A stretch of DNA of 64,000 nucleotides from Pegoplata infirma (lineage: Eukaryota > Arthropoda > Insecta > Diptera > Anthomyiidae). Below the pieces are notes generated by a model that searched no databases, was not told the origin of the DNA, and worked only from the letters and a program-made list of their open reading frames with translations. Below, piece by piece: positions 53,050 through 63,975 of this stretch (its first letter is position 1; each line of letters opens with the position of its first letter). The stretch is from positions 328,369,038 through 328,433,037 of the forward strand of contig OY992536.1 of assembly GCA_963921195.1 (NCBI GenBank), written 5' to 3'. The position numbers and the translations under genes are program-made.

Positions 53050-53071
53050 GGGGGGGGGGGGGGGGGGGGGG
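53050..53071. repeat. homopolymer run of 22 G
   Basis: Uninterrupted G run after TCTATTTTC and before TACTTTGAAC, in otherwise AT-rich DNA. It could form a G-quadruplex, or its length could be a sequencing or assembly artefact. Confidence 0.9.
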
Positions 53072-53489
53072 TACTTTGAACAAGTATTTTTAAATTCCTG
53101 AATATTTTATTAAACACAAATTTCAAAACTACCATTTGTTTACATGTCCTTTGTCAAATACATCCTAAAAATTTAATTTTCAAAAAGTGTCCCCCTTCCT
53201 ATTTTTTTTTTTAATTTTAAGGAATTTTATTTTTTAACAATATTTTTTTATGTTTTTCACAAAAATACTTAAAACAGTGTTTTTGTCACAAAAAAAAAAA
53301 AAAAAAACACACTTCCTTTAAATCCGCGAAACTCAAATAGCTCCAAAAATAAATTAAGAAGGGGGATACCCCTACTGTTTTGAATATTTAATTTTTGGAT
53401 TGTATTTAATAAATAAAATGTAAGAAAATGCTAGTTTTGGGAGTTTTGTTTAATAAAATTTTCATAAAGTTCAAAATACTCGTTCGTAT

Positions 53490-53722
53490 TAGGCTTGTTT
53501 TTTGCATACCGGATTAAGATTTGGATTAACTTTTTGTTAAAAAATGTGTCAAATCAAGTCCAGATTTTTTTTTGCATTTTTTTCTAAAAATAACACAATT
53601 AGTAAATATAAACAGGAACAAAATTAAGCGTTGTCCAAAATGTAATATGGTATAAATAAATCCGATTTTTTTAAATAAAATTAAGTTAATCTTAATCTTT
53701 ATCCGATGCAAAAAACAAGGCT
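53490..53722. mobile_element. repeat family F, third copy
   Basis: Ends GCTTGTTTTTTGCATACCGG and inverted GCCTTGTTTTTTGCATCGGA, flanked by TATTA on both sides. The interior shares TCAAATCAAGTCCAGA, AATTAGTAAATATAAACAGG and AAATTAAGCGTTGTCC with the other copies. Confidence 0.7.
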
Positions 53723-54051
53723 ATTATCAGAAAACATAGCATAACTCATTAATTTCACAGTGATACAAAATCGAGCTTTTCGAATCGGAATGGGATGAAA
53801 CCAAAAGCAAATTGACATTTTACATAACAAAACCCTCAATGCGTTTTTTTTAGTTTAGCGCTAGACTATTTTTTACACGCATATAAAATTGGTGATTTTA
53901 AAGCATTTAAAGTTTTTACGTATTAAACATGTCCTACTTTAAGGGCCCCTGGTGGTGCCATTATTGGACATGTGTCCAGCGTCCAAACTTAAGCTCGAAA
54001 TTACGTTAGCTATAACTAGTATGAATTTTGCTGCAATCGGTCCTGTACCTA

Positions 54052-54350
54052 CACTCATAAAATTATGTAGGTAAATTCCAGTGAATATTCACTTAAAACA
54101 AATGAAATTTTATTTAAAAACCATTCCACTATTTTTTCACAGAAAAATTTGACATTCAATTAAATTTTACTTGAATCAATTAACCATTTGCTCAAATCTG
54201 AAAAATTCACAAAAAAATCATAAAAACAAAAAAACTCATCATAGTAGGCTTTGAGTAACAATGCGATGAACGCTGTTGCGTTTTTTGTTTTAGTTTTCGT
54301 TAGTCGTTAAATAGAAAAGTACTTGCACGCACACAAGATAAAAAAAAAAC
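54052..54350. mobile_element. CACT-type end with subterminal repeats
   Basis: After TA, CACTCATAAAATTATGTAGG begins a stretch with AGTGAATATTCACT, a palindrome seen again near 57868-57885. Possibly a second CACT-type element nested between the arms at 52021 and 58110. Confidence 0.45.
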
Positions 54351-54999
54351 AAGTAAAAAAGTTAAATTCGGCCTTGCCGAATGTAGTGATACCCTCCACA
54401 ATTTCAAAAAGATTATTGCAAACAACTTTATTTAAAAGGAAAATACTTTTCAAAAAAAAAATTGAAAAAAAATTTCCGCGAAAAAAATTTTGGTAAAAAA
54501 AAAAATCCGCGATTTTTTTCTTTTTTTGTGAAAAAATATGTTTGTACTTGTTTAAATACCATTTGGTGCTCAATTATGTTCACATATGTCAACCAGAAGC
54601 CGAATTAAAGCATTTTGTGTTTTTAGGTTATGTTGAATGTACTGAAATTTTTGAGGTGTGCTTACATTTTCGTTCATAACTTTTGAACCGCTGAACCGAT
54701 ATCGCTCAAATGCAATACCAAACTTCTCGGGAGAACTTCCAATATATGTGTTAAGTTTCAGTCATCTCTGTGCAATATTTTGTCCGCGAGAGCATTTTCA
54801 ACAGACAGACAGACGGACAGACGGACAGACGGACAGACGGACAGACGGACAGACGGACAGACGGACATCGCTAGAATGTCTTAAAATCGATCGGGCATCA
54901 TGAATATATATACTTTATGGGGTCCCAGACCGATATTTCGATGAGTTACAAACGGAATGACAAACTTATATATACCCTCTATCACTAAGTGGAGGGTAT
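54348..54999 (+). mobile_element. mini-me/DINE-1-like element M6 with GACAGACG microsatellite
   Basis: Begins AACAAGTAAAAAAGTTAAAT and CGGCCTTGCCGAATGTAGTG, followed by the TACCCTCCAC box. The microsatellite at 54811-54868 has about seven GACAGACG units. The tail carries AAAATCGATCGGGCATCATG, ATATATACTTTATGGGGTCC, TTTCGATGAGTTACAAACGG and GTGGAGGGTATA. The next copy follows immediately in the same orientation. Confidence 0.85.
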
Positions 55000-55870
55000 A
55001 ACAAGTAAAAAAGTTAAATTCGGCCTTGCCGAATGTAGTGATACCCTCCACAATTTCCAAAAGAATATTGCAAAAAACTGAATTTAAAAGGAAATTACTT
55101 TAGAAAAAAAAAAATTTTTATGAAAAAAAATTTCCGCGAAAAAAAATCCGCGATTTTTGTATTTTTTTTTTTTGTCAAAAAATATGTTCGTACTTGTTTA
55201 AATACCATTTGGTGTTTAATTATGTTCACATATCGCTCCTTTACTTGTATAGTGTCATAACTCGAAATATTTGATTTTGCAGAAAACACGTTTAAAGTTT
55301 ACTATTGAAACTGGTTTTTAATTGAAAAAGGCCGGTACATAGAAAATGTAATAATGGCGTGTACTCTTCTCAAACGGTGAGTTTAAAAGATATTAATACG
55401 AATTTTTGACACAATATAAAGCACGATATAACGAATAATTCTGCATCATTAACTCAAAAAACGCATTTTTTGAGTTATGACACTATACAAGTAAAGGAGC
55501 GATATGTCAACCAGCAGGCGAATTAAAGCATTTTGTATTTTTAGGTTATGTTGAATGTACTGAAATTTTTAGGGTGTCCTTACATTTTCGTTCATAACTT
55601 TTGAACCGCTGAACCGATATCGCTCAAATGCAATACCAAACTTCTCAGGAGAACTTCTAATAAATATGTTAAGTTTTAGTCATCTATGTACAATATTTTG
55701 TCCGTGATCACCATTTCCACAGACAGACGGACATAGCTAGAATGTCTTAGAATCGATCACTGATCAATAATATATATACTTTATGGGGTCCCAGACCAAT
55801 ATTTCGATGAGTTACAAACGGAATGACAAACTTATATATACCCTTTATGTATCACTAAGTGGAGGGTATA
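55000..55870 (+). mobile_element. mini-me/DINE-1-like element M7, tandem to M6, with nested E1
   Basis: Repeats M6 in order from AACAAGTAAAAAAGTTAAAT to GTGGAGGGTATA, but has only one and a half GACAGACG units (near 55722) and an additional 268-bp MITE (55234-55501). Confidence 0.85.
55234..55501. mobile_element. MITE E1 nested in M7 (ATAT TSD, unoccupied site in M6)
   Basis: Ends CGCTCCTTTACTTGTATAGT exactly inverted at both sides, flanked by ATAT (55230-55233 and 55502-55505). M6 has the single sequence CACATATGTCAACC at the same position (near 54578), so boundaries and TSD are direct observations. Confidence 0.88.
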
Positions 55871-55879
55871 AAAAACAAA

Positions 55880-56260
55880 ATAATATAAAGCACAAAAAAA
55901 AACAATTTAAACAAAAGACTTGAAAAGACTGACAAAAAACACTACAACTGTAAAATAATGATTAACCATTCACTCAGATCAAGCATTGGATTAATCAAAA
56001 ATAACACAAAATTATTGATTAACCGCTCACTCAAATCAAGCATTGGTTTAATCAAAAATAACAGAAAAATAACAATTAACAAATTACTCTAATCAAGCAT
56101 TGGTTTAATCAAGGAACAGTCAATGACTGACCTACAATTTTCGTGCTTTATCCAACAATTTTCCTCATTAGCTGACTTTTAATTAAAATAATGCTCAACC
56201 TGGTGTATTTCGTGCTTGATCTAACAACTCATTTTTATCTGTGTTCATTTAAAATAAAAA
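55880..56260. repeat. tandem 'ATCAAGCATTGG' repeats
   Basis: Three units of about 65 bp between 55955 and 56115: TCACTC-ATCAAGCATTGG-TTAATCAAAAATAACA, with small differences. They lie between M7 and the hAT-like element at 56269. Confidence 0.65.
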
Positions 56261-56268
56261 CATATTAC

Positions 56269-57814
56269 TAGGGCAAGTACATTGCCTTATATTGGTGGAT
56301 CTAATTAGATCTAATTGCACAAAAACATATAAAATCCTGGTGTTTTTTGGTTTGGGTTGAGATACACCACAGGTCAACGATACATTCACCAAACATATAA
56401 TTTTCAAAACCAAAAAAAAATGTTTGGGTACGCTTCGAACCAGATAGGTGATATACATAACCCTAACAAGGAAATGTTTAGGAACATTTTAAAAATTATT
56501 TTATAGTTTGCCTAAAAAACTTAGAAAATTTTTTGTTAATTGGAAACATATATATTTTTATTTGATTTTTTCTGTAAGTACAGATCGAGCACGGGCTCTA
56601 ATTATATTTGTTATAAGGGTTCAAGTTGAAAAAATGCAGAAGAAAAATTGAATTTCTAAAAATTATAGACATTTCTGGTATTTCCCATACCGGTTTCAAA
56701 CACCCCAGTTAGTGTCATCATCAGTAGGATTTTAAATGTCGGTTTGTCTTGTTAATGAAAACTGTTTTTTATATATGTGAATATTTATAGTTCCTACAGA
56801 ATAAATTTTGACAGTTTCCAACACTACAATTCTATTTCTAGCAATCTCAATCTCACTTCATACTTTCTTTCAACTTTTTTGTCTCTTACATTATTTCGCA
56901 AGGGTTACCAACATGATCTGGAATTGCAGACACAAATGAAGGAATTTGCATTTTTGCATATATAGTTTTATATGGAACAGAATAAGCTATATATAAAGTT
57001 ATGTTAAATTATACAGAAAAACAAATTTTGTATTGACCCTCATATAATTTTATATAATTATATCAACCGTACACCTTTTAATCCGAATCATGATTAAATT
57101 ATATATTACTACATAAGACTGCATTAAAAAAATTTAGAAAATATCTCAGGGATGTACAATCATATATAATTTATTATGTTTGTATCAAGTTATATATTGT
57201 AATATATGTTTATTTTTACTCGGGATTAACAAATTAACAAAAAAATTGTCTCTGAAATACCTATTCAAGCGAATGCTTTTTTGACAATTTAAAAAAAATC
57301 ATTGATTCTGGAATCAATGATTTTTAAGATAATATACTGGGTTCTGGAACTAATTGTTTTAAACGGAAAATTTTGCTGGGAAGGTTTATGTAAATAAGAT
57401 TGTCATTCCGTTTTTATAAACTCAAAAAAAAAAATTCACTCTATTTTTTTTTTTACAAAAATGACTAAAAAATTTTTTTTTTGAGCCCCAGGAATATTAA
57501 ATCATCGATTCTGAAATATTAAGTAGAATCGGCTGCAGGGTAATATGTTGCGTTCTAGAACCGAATATTTAGAAGGGAAATTTTTGTTTTATAGACACAT
57601 CACAAAATGTGTCTATGAAACAAGATGTTTTACCAATTAAAAATGGTTTCCAGTAACAAAAACTTTTTAAAAAATGTAGAGGGCATCAAATGTTTAAAAA
57701 AACCCCTATTTTATGTTAACAACACTATTTTTTTTTTTGTTAAAACAAAAAATTTTAAATGCATATTATAGGCACATATTTTCGATTTTTAGATGCATGA
57801 AAGTACTTGCCCTA
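56269..57814. mobile_element. hAT-like element, TAGGGCAAGTAC ends, exact 8-bp TSD
   Basis: 1546 bp. Left TAGGGCAAGTACATTGCC, right inverted TAGGGCAAGTACTTTCATGC. CATATTAC at 56261-56268 is repeated exactly at 57815-57822. The interior is AT-rich, with TTATATATAATT-type words between 56960 and 57210, and includes the inverted CCCAGCAAAA end at 57373-57380. No transposase recognised. Confidence 0.8.
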
Positions 57815-57917
57815 CATATTACAGTCAATTTTTAATGTTAATTTAATGACTATCCAAAACATTAAAAAACTAGTGAATATTCACTTATTTTGTATTGAAA
57901 AACAGTTAAACTATAGA

Positions 57918-58110
57918 AGAAATTTTTTACTGCCGAAATTGAATGTAACAGAAAATTCTGTTTTAATTCAGTAAATTATTTTTTTTAAACTACAGAAACA
58001 GTAGAAAACAAGAAATCCATAATAAAATTAATGATTTTTCTTTTACAATAACTTTACTGATTAATTTTTAAAATAACCTACAAACAGTTAATGACATAAT
58101 TTTCTTAGTG
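57918..58110. repeat. right arm of the inverted pair with 52021-52205
   Basis: Starts TTTTTACTGCCGAAATTGAA and ends GACATAATTTTCTTAGTG before TA. Inverse order of the landmarks in 52021-52205, with moderate divergence. Confidence 0.65.
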
Positions 58111-59708
58111 TACACACAAAAAAAAAAAATTAAAAAAATTTTTGCCAGTTTTTGGTTTAATTATTACAACCTATAAAGTGGTTTTGGATAACTTACCAAA
58201 GTTTTTGCTCTAAAAAAACTTGGGTAAATTACGTATTTTATCACCACGATCTGTTCATTTTTGTTCTTTCTTTCACCATTAAAGAATATTGAACAACGTT
58301 TGATGTTTTTTTTTTTCTTTGTCATGAAATTGAACACAATGTATTTTGTTCATCTTCATTTCATTTCAGTTGAGAAAAAAAAAACTGTTTATCGTTTCAT
58401 GAACATGAGATGTGGTTTGCTTTTTTTTCCTTCTTTTTCAGACGGTGAGTTTAAGTTAGAAGAAAACAACTTCGTTTCTTTTTCGTGAAACGAAGAATTC
58501 TTATCGTTTCCCAGCAAAAAAAGAGCTTACCATTCACTACAAAATTCACCACAAAATTCACCACAACTTATGAACCAGATGTACTTCTTCTTCAGCTGAA
58601 ACACTGATGAATTTTATATGGGCGTGACACACAATATCACTAGTGTTTAGTATGTACATATATATTAACATCTTTATCACAACTTCTGAAGTAGTGATCG
58701 GGATGTTAATATAACTTGACCTTTTGGAAGTGCTTTTTTCATCACTTCTTTAGAAGTATATATTTCTTGGCATTTTGGATGTGATTATGTAATTTTTATA
58801 TGGTGATTTAGAAGTGATTTTTTCATCACTTCTTGATAAGTACATATTTCATGACTTTTTGGGATTGATTTTAAGAGTTTTTTTTTTTTAGTATTTACAC
58901 TAATAATAATTAAAACCAAAACGATATTTTTAACAATGTATAATATTTATTATGTAATATTTAGACTTGAAATTGTTAAGATTAAATCGATGTTTTTAAT
59001 AATTTAGTTTAGCTAATAGGAATTATTAATTAAATGTGGATGTATATATTTTTCTAATAGTTTTTCATGCGCTTAATCCGAATCTGGCCTTAGAAGTGAT
59101 TTATCTTATTTTGAGATATTTAGATTTTCGATTGACAGTACTGCATAAACTCAGATATTCGCAATGTTCGGGACCTTATAAAACCGAGAATTATTTTATG
59201 ATGTATAATTATAATTATATTATATATAATTATAATTGAACTATAGTTCAGCACATCTAAAAATACTTCACTTATTCTTCAAATTACTTTTGCAATCCTT
59301 AAGATATCTTTTTTCATATCTTTTTTCATTACGGAGATATCGACCGATAAAATTATTGCAATTTCGGCCCTAAAAAATAAAAGAAAACAAATTTGAAAAC
59401 CAACCAATTTGTCTTGTTGATATATAATAGTACCGAATTCGAAACTCTATTAGAGGTGCATCTAAGCCCGGCATCAATTTGGGTATCAATTTTAGGGTAA
59501 ATTTTCAGGGTGCCATACAAAAAATCTTTATTTGGGCTAACATTATAGAGCTTCGCCATATCGGCTAAAGATTTTTTTTCAATAAAATTAATAAAATTCT
59601 TAAAAGTACATAGAGTTCTTAGTTTTATATTCAATTAAAATTTTTATTATTCGGTTAACCGAATAATTCAAATTTATCCGATTATTAACCGATTAAATCT
59701 CAACCCCG

Positions 59709-60418
59709 CACTCAGAAAATTATGTAAGTTACTACATGTTAGTTGTTTGTATATTTTACAGTAGTTAGTTGTTTTCAACTACAAAGTCAGTTGTTTTTGT
59801 ATGAAAAATATCAAACAACTATTTCTGTTAGTTATTTTAAGTCGTTTTTTGAACAACTAACAAAAAAGTACTGTGATGTAGTAACAGTTATTTAAAGTAG
59901 TTAATTTTATTTATTTTATCTCTGAAAAGTTTTAGTTTTTTTTCCAAAAAAAAAAAATTTCGTTATTTTTATTTTTCACAACTTTTAAAAAAAAAAAAAA
60001 AACTTGGAAAAAATTTGGTCTTCAATTTTTTTTTCTGAAAAATGTTTTGAAAAAAAAAAATTATATATTGATTTTTTTATTTTTACTACATTTTAGTTGT
60101 TTTGACTACAAATGTAAGTAGTTTTTACTACATAAGTCAGTTGTTTTTTGTCAGTTAAAATAACTAAGACCGTATTTACATTGGCAATTTTAATTGCGGC
60201 AATTCTGAATTTGTCGTGTATCAGAGAGAGATCTAAGATTCTTCCCTCTCTCTCTGATACACTAGAAAATCAGCCGCAATTAAAATTGCCTTATGTAAAT
60301 TCGGTCTAACATTGTTAGTTGATTTAACTGAAAAAGTAGTTGACCCCAAAACAACTTACAAAGTAGTTATTTTAACTGACATTTTCAGTTGATTTTACTA
60401 ACATAATTTTTTTAAGTG
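59709..60418. mobile_element. MITE B3, CACT-type, CG TSD
   Basis: Same sequence as B1: starts CACTCAGAAAATTATGTAAG, ends ACATAATTTTTTTAAGTG. Flanked by CG (59707-59708 and 60419-60420). It is inserted in a sequence with repeated ACCGATTAA/GATTAATTG words. It carries a nested 139-bp MITE at 60168-60306. Confidence 0.8.
60168..60306. mobile_element. small MITE nested in B3, TAA TSD
   Basis: 139 bp, ends GACCGTATTTACATTGGCAA and inverted GACCGAATTTACATAAGGCA, both followed by ATTTTAATTGCGG. The centre has AGAGAGAGATC and its inverse. TAA flanks both sides (60165-60167, 60307-60309); B1 has a single ATAACTAACATT there (near 1159). A 3-bp TWA target suggests PIF/Harbinger. Confidence 0.82.
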
Positions 60419-60481
60419 CGCTTAATTATTTGCCCGATTAGCCGATTAAACCAAAACCTCGATTAATTGAATACCCTAATG

Positions 60482-60996
60482 TTTAGAAGAGTTTTTATAC
60501 CTTTCAACAGCGATACCAACTTAGTCATTTTGTGGCTATAATTCAGCCCTTTTTTTAAAGCTACCACCTTTTTTTGGTTATCTTTTTTAGCCCTTTAAGC
60601 ACTTTTTAAGTCATTTGATTTTTACCATAATCTGGAAACTTTTTATTGTTTTTTTTTTGTACATAATTTACAAAACAACTCCAAAAATTATAAAAAAAAA
60701 TGTTTTTATACATGTAGTTAAAAAAAAACATCCAATAAATAAAATGAAGAGATAAAAAAAAGTAATTCTCTCATTTTAAATCAGATATCGTATATTTTTA
60801 GAAGAGTTTTTATACCTTTAAACGGCAATACCAACTTACAATTAGCTCTTTTTTGGTTATATTTAACCCTTGTCTTTTTTAAGGGCTAACAGTTTTTTTG
60901 TTATCTTTTTAGCACTTCTTGAGTCATTTGGCAATTTTAACAAAAATCTGGAAACTGTATTTTTTTATAACATCATTTACATAACAAATTCGCTTT
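60482..60996. repeat. tandem duplication, period about 315 bp
   Basis: TTAGAAGAGTTTTTATACCT starts both copies (60482 and 60797). They share CGATACCAACTTA or CAATACCAACTTA, TTTTTGGTTAT, TCTTTTTAGC-CTT, AGTCATTTG and ATCTGGAAACT. The word ATACCAACTTAGT resembles the end of the hAT element at 26478. Confidence 0.65.
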
Positions 60997-61640
60997 TGCG
61001 GCATATCAAGTTAATTCATTTATAAAATTTAACTTTTTATTAAATCAGAGAAAATTATTAAAAAAAAATATTCAACAAAACAAATCCAATACTTAAGTGC
61101 CACAAATTTGTACTTTTCAATTGCATTTGTAAACACATATGAAAATGGTACTTCTAAATCATTGAGGAAAGAACTGGTGAAAGTTGTTATTATTGGCATT
61201 TTTTTAGCAGTTTTGGAAGTGCTTATAAAAGTACTTCTTATGGAATATGAAGATCGGCACATATAGCTACTATGTATGTAGTGAATCACTTATTCTTTTT
61301 GCACCACTTCGATTTCTTTTTGCTGGGTTTATCATGAAATGAAAAGTTATAAGCAAAATATCGTGATAAATTTATCATGATATGAATGAATGATAAAGAA
61401 AGAATGAATGAATTTTATTTATCATTCTTTAGAAATTTATTTAGTTTTTCTTTTACATACACACTACATATCATTTAAAAAATTATTACATTCCAATATG
61501 GTATTTAACAGAAAAATACTGAAAAAAAAATTAAAAATAAGGGAAAAAAATTAGAAAAGTATAGGAAAATGAATTAAAAAAATATATGCAAAATTAAAAA
61601 CAAAAAATTATTAGAAATTTGTATAAAGCAAACAATTTTA

Positions 61641-63200
61641 GAATAGCAGTATATTAAAAAAAAAAATAATTTATTATACATATCAAGAAATCTTTTTTAA
61701 ATTTCAACTCAGTGAAACTGAAATAAATGTTATAAAAAACCGGCAGTTTTTGGAATTAAGAAAAACTGTAAATGCAGTTGTGTAAACAAGACCTTGAACC
61801 ATCACTGAGCAATGTTTAGGGATTACCCCACTTTATCCGTAAAAGTTACAGAGGGTTAAAGTTGAAAAATCGATAAAAATGGCTTGAAATAATCCATAGT
61901 TTTTACATTATTTCGCTTTTTTTTTTAAGTTCTCCTTATATTTCAATCTTTTCCGGCATAACACAAAGTCAGTACATATAAGAGATTATTTTAATGTTGG
62001 TTTGATAGATGCTTCATAGCTTGGTAAGAAGTTATAAGACGGTTAAATTTTGAAACCAAAAATTAAGAGTTTTTAAATTTTCGAGGTTTTTTGATCAGGG
62101 ATTTCGGCCCCCTCTATAAAATGAAAAAAGTTGAACTAGAGTTGGTAGCTGTTGTAATTCTTAACATTTTGTAATTAATCCCGTTAATGTGCCACGAATA
62201 GTTAAGGAGTTTCAGCAGATCAAAGTTCGCAAGAAAAAACGTAATTTTTTTAAAATACCAGTTTTTCGCGAGGCACATTCGCGGTTTCATTCGAAATTTG
62301 GTGGACTCTTGCGTAAACCGAGTTTTTTGTGAGTTTACATAAAAAAATCACTGGCGGGTTTATAAAAAATAAATTGCAAAAATTTTATGGCATTTTTGAA
62401 AATTGTGCGAAATTTGCAAATCTGTTTCCTATTTTTTTTAGTAGCAATTAATGCATCATGTTCATTTTAATACACCAAAAGACGTGCCTTAACGAGTAGA
62501 ACTGATTTGCTTTTTGACTTTTTACTTTAAGCCATTCTGAGCGGAAAGCGCGATGATTTTATCTAAACCTGTTTTGATCTGGCACATCCAAGGCTTTACA
62601 CGAAATCGGATGAAATTTTTTTTTAATGAAAGCCCACTTGATGTGTCATCATAAAATCACAGGCGGGTTAAAAAATTTTGATGATTATAGATTTTTTGGA
62701 CCATATTAAATTTTCTTGTTATAAAAAAGCATCACCGATTTTTTTTTTAACTACTGGTACAATGATACGATTTTCCGTGATTTTCTTCAGTAATACCAAC
62801 GCGTATTGCCTAAATATGTTATAAAAAATTGTGAAACTTTTCTTTTACCGCGAATTAATCGCGATTTTAGGTACTTAGATATTTTTTTTTTTAAATCGTT
62901 TGGTCATTAAAGGGTTAAATTTATATCATATATTTTAGAAGAAATGATATATCCTGGCATGTTTTAATAACGCATGCAACAAATGTGTAGAAAATAAAAT
63001 CTTTAAAATATTTTTAAGATTTTTAAAACCGCTAAATCTTAAAACCGCCATAACTTTTGACACCCTTGCGCGATTTAATTGACGCGAACGAATTTCTTAT
63101 TCTTAAATAGCATCTAATATTTATGCCAACTTTCATCGATGTGCCATCAAAACAAAAATCACATCTTTTTTAACTCAAAATTTAAGTCTAAAACGGAACT
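61641..63200. other. centre of the large foldback, nothing coding recognised
   Basis: AT-rich with decayed repeat-like phrases (for example GATGTGTCATCATAAAATCAC near 62640 and GATGTGCCATCAAAACAAAAATC near 63140). No protein-like frame. Confidence 0.35.
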
Positions 63201-63204
63201 CCTC

Positions 63205-63425
63205 ATATGTATGTTTGTATGTACATTAGAACGACTCAAAAAAAAAGTTGTTGATGTACCCACCGCAAAATTAACTTTGACATGTTTTATAAAGATTCCC
63301 AAAATATTTGGGCTCTAGTCTAATCTCTAGTCTCTAATCTTCATAAAACATGTCAAAGTTAATTTTGCGGTGGGTACATCAACAACTTTTTTTTGAGTCG
63401 TTCTAATGTACATACACACATACAT
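63205..63425. mobile_element. hairpin MITE near the right end
   Basis: ATGTACATTAGAACGACTCA, AAGTTGTTGATGTACCCACC and GCAAAATTAACTTTGACATG are followed by a short spacer (with CTAGTCTAATCTCTAGTCTC) and then their exact inverse. Arms about 90 bp and almost perfect. Flanking TATGTATG-type words hide the TSD. Confidence 0.75.
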
Positions 63426-63975
63426 ATGTATAATAAATTATTTTTTTCTTTAATATACTTACTGCTATTCTAAAATTGTTTGCTTTTTACAAATTTCTAA
63501 TAATTTTTTGTTTTTAATTTTGCATATATTTTTTTAATTCATTTTCCTATACTTTTCTATTTTTTTTTAATTTTTTTTCAGTATTTTTCTGTTAAATACC
63601 ATATTGGAATGTAATAATTTTTTAAATGATATGTAGTGTGTATGTAAAAGAAAAACTAAATAAATTTCTAAAGAATGATAAATAAAATTCATTCATTCTT
63701 TCTTTATCATTCATTCATATCACGATAAATTTATCACGATATTTTGCTTATAACTTTTCATTTCATGATAAACGATAAGAATTCTTCGTTTCACGAAAAA
63801 TAACTTAAACTCACCGTCTGAAAAAGAAGGAAAAAAAGCAAACCACATCTCATGTTCATGAAACGATAAACAGTTTTTTTTTCTCAACTGAAACGAAATG
63901 AAGATGAACAAAATACATTGTGTTCAATTTCATGACAAAGAAAAATAAAACAAAATACAAATAATCTTGTTCATG

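Larger units (their letters stand above)
58510..61327. mobile_element. CCCAGCAAAAA-ended element, TTT TSD, carrying further insertions
   Basis: 2818 bp with ends CCCAGCAAAAA (58510) and TTTTTGCTGGG (61327), flanked by TTT (58507-58509 and 61328-61330). The unoccupied site is in the right arm near 63769-63777 (inverted ATCGTTTATCATG). It contains repeated AGAAGTGAT.TTTTCATCACTTCT words (58690-58860), B3 and a tandem duplication. The same terminal word starts elements at 25999 and 63976. Confidence 0.75.
58246..63975. mobile_element. large foldback element, left arm split by a 2.8-kb insertion
   Basis: The right arm 63440-63970 is continuous: CAGTATTTTTCTGTTAAATA, CATATTGGAATGTAATAATT, GATAAATTTATCACGATATT, GAATTCTTCGTTTCACG and ACATCTCATGTTCATGAAAC. 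The left arm has the inverse in two parts, 58246-58509 and 61331-61640. The joint lies at TATCGTTT-ATCATG, where 58510-61327 is inserted. The ends of the whole element were not fixed because the right side reaches another insertion and the window end. Confidence 0.7.

Noticed and set aside
54811..54868. Regular short repeats that could suggest a CRISPR-like array
   Set aside because: A GACAGACG microsatellite inside a dipteran mini-me-like element; no spacers, and the DNA is eukaryotic.
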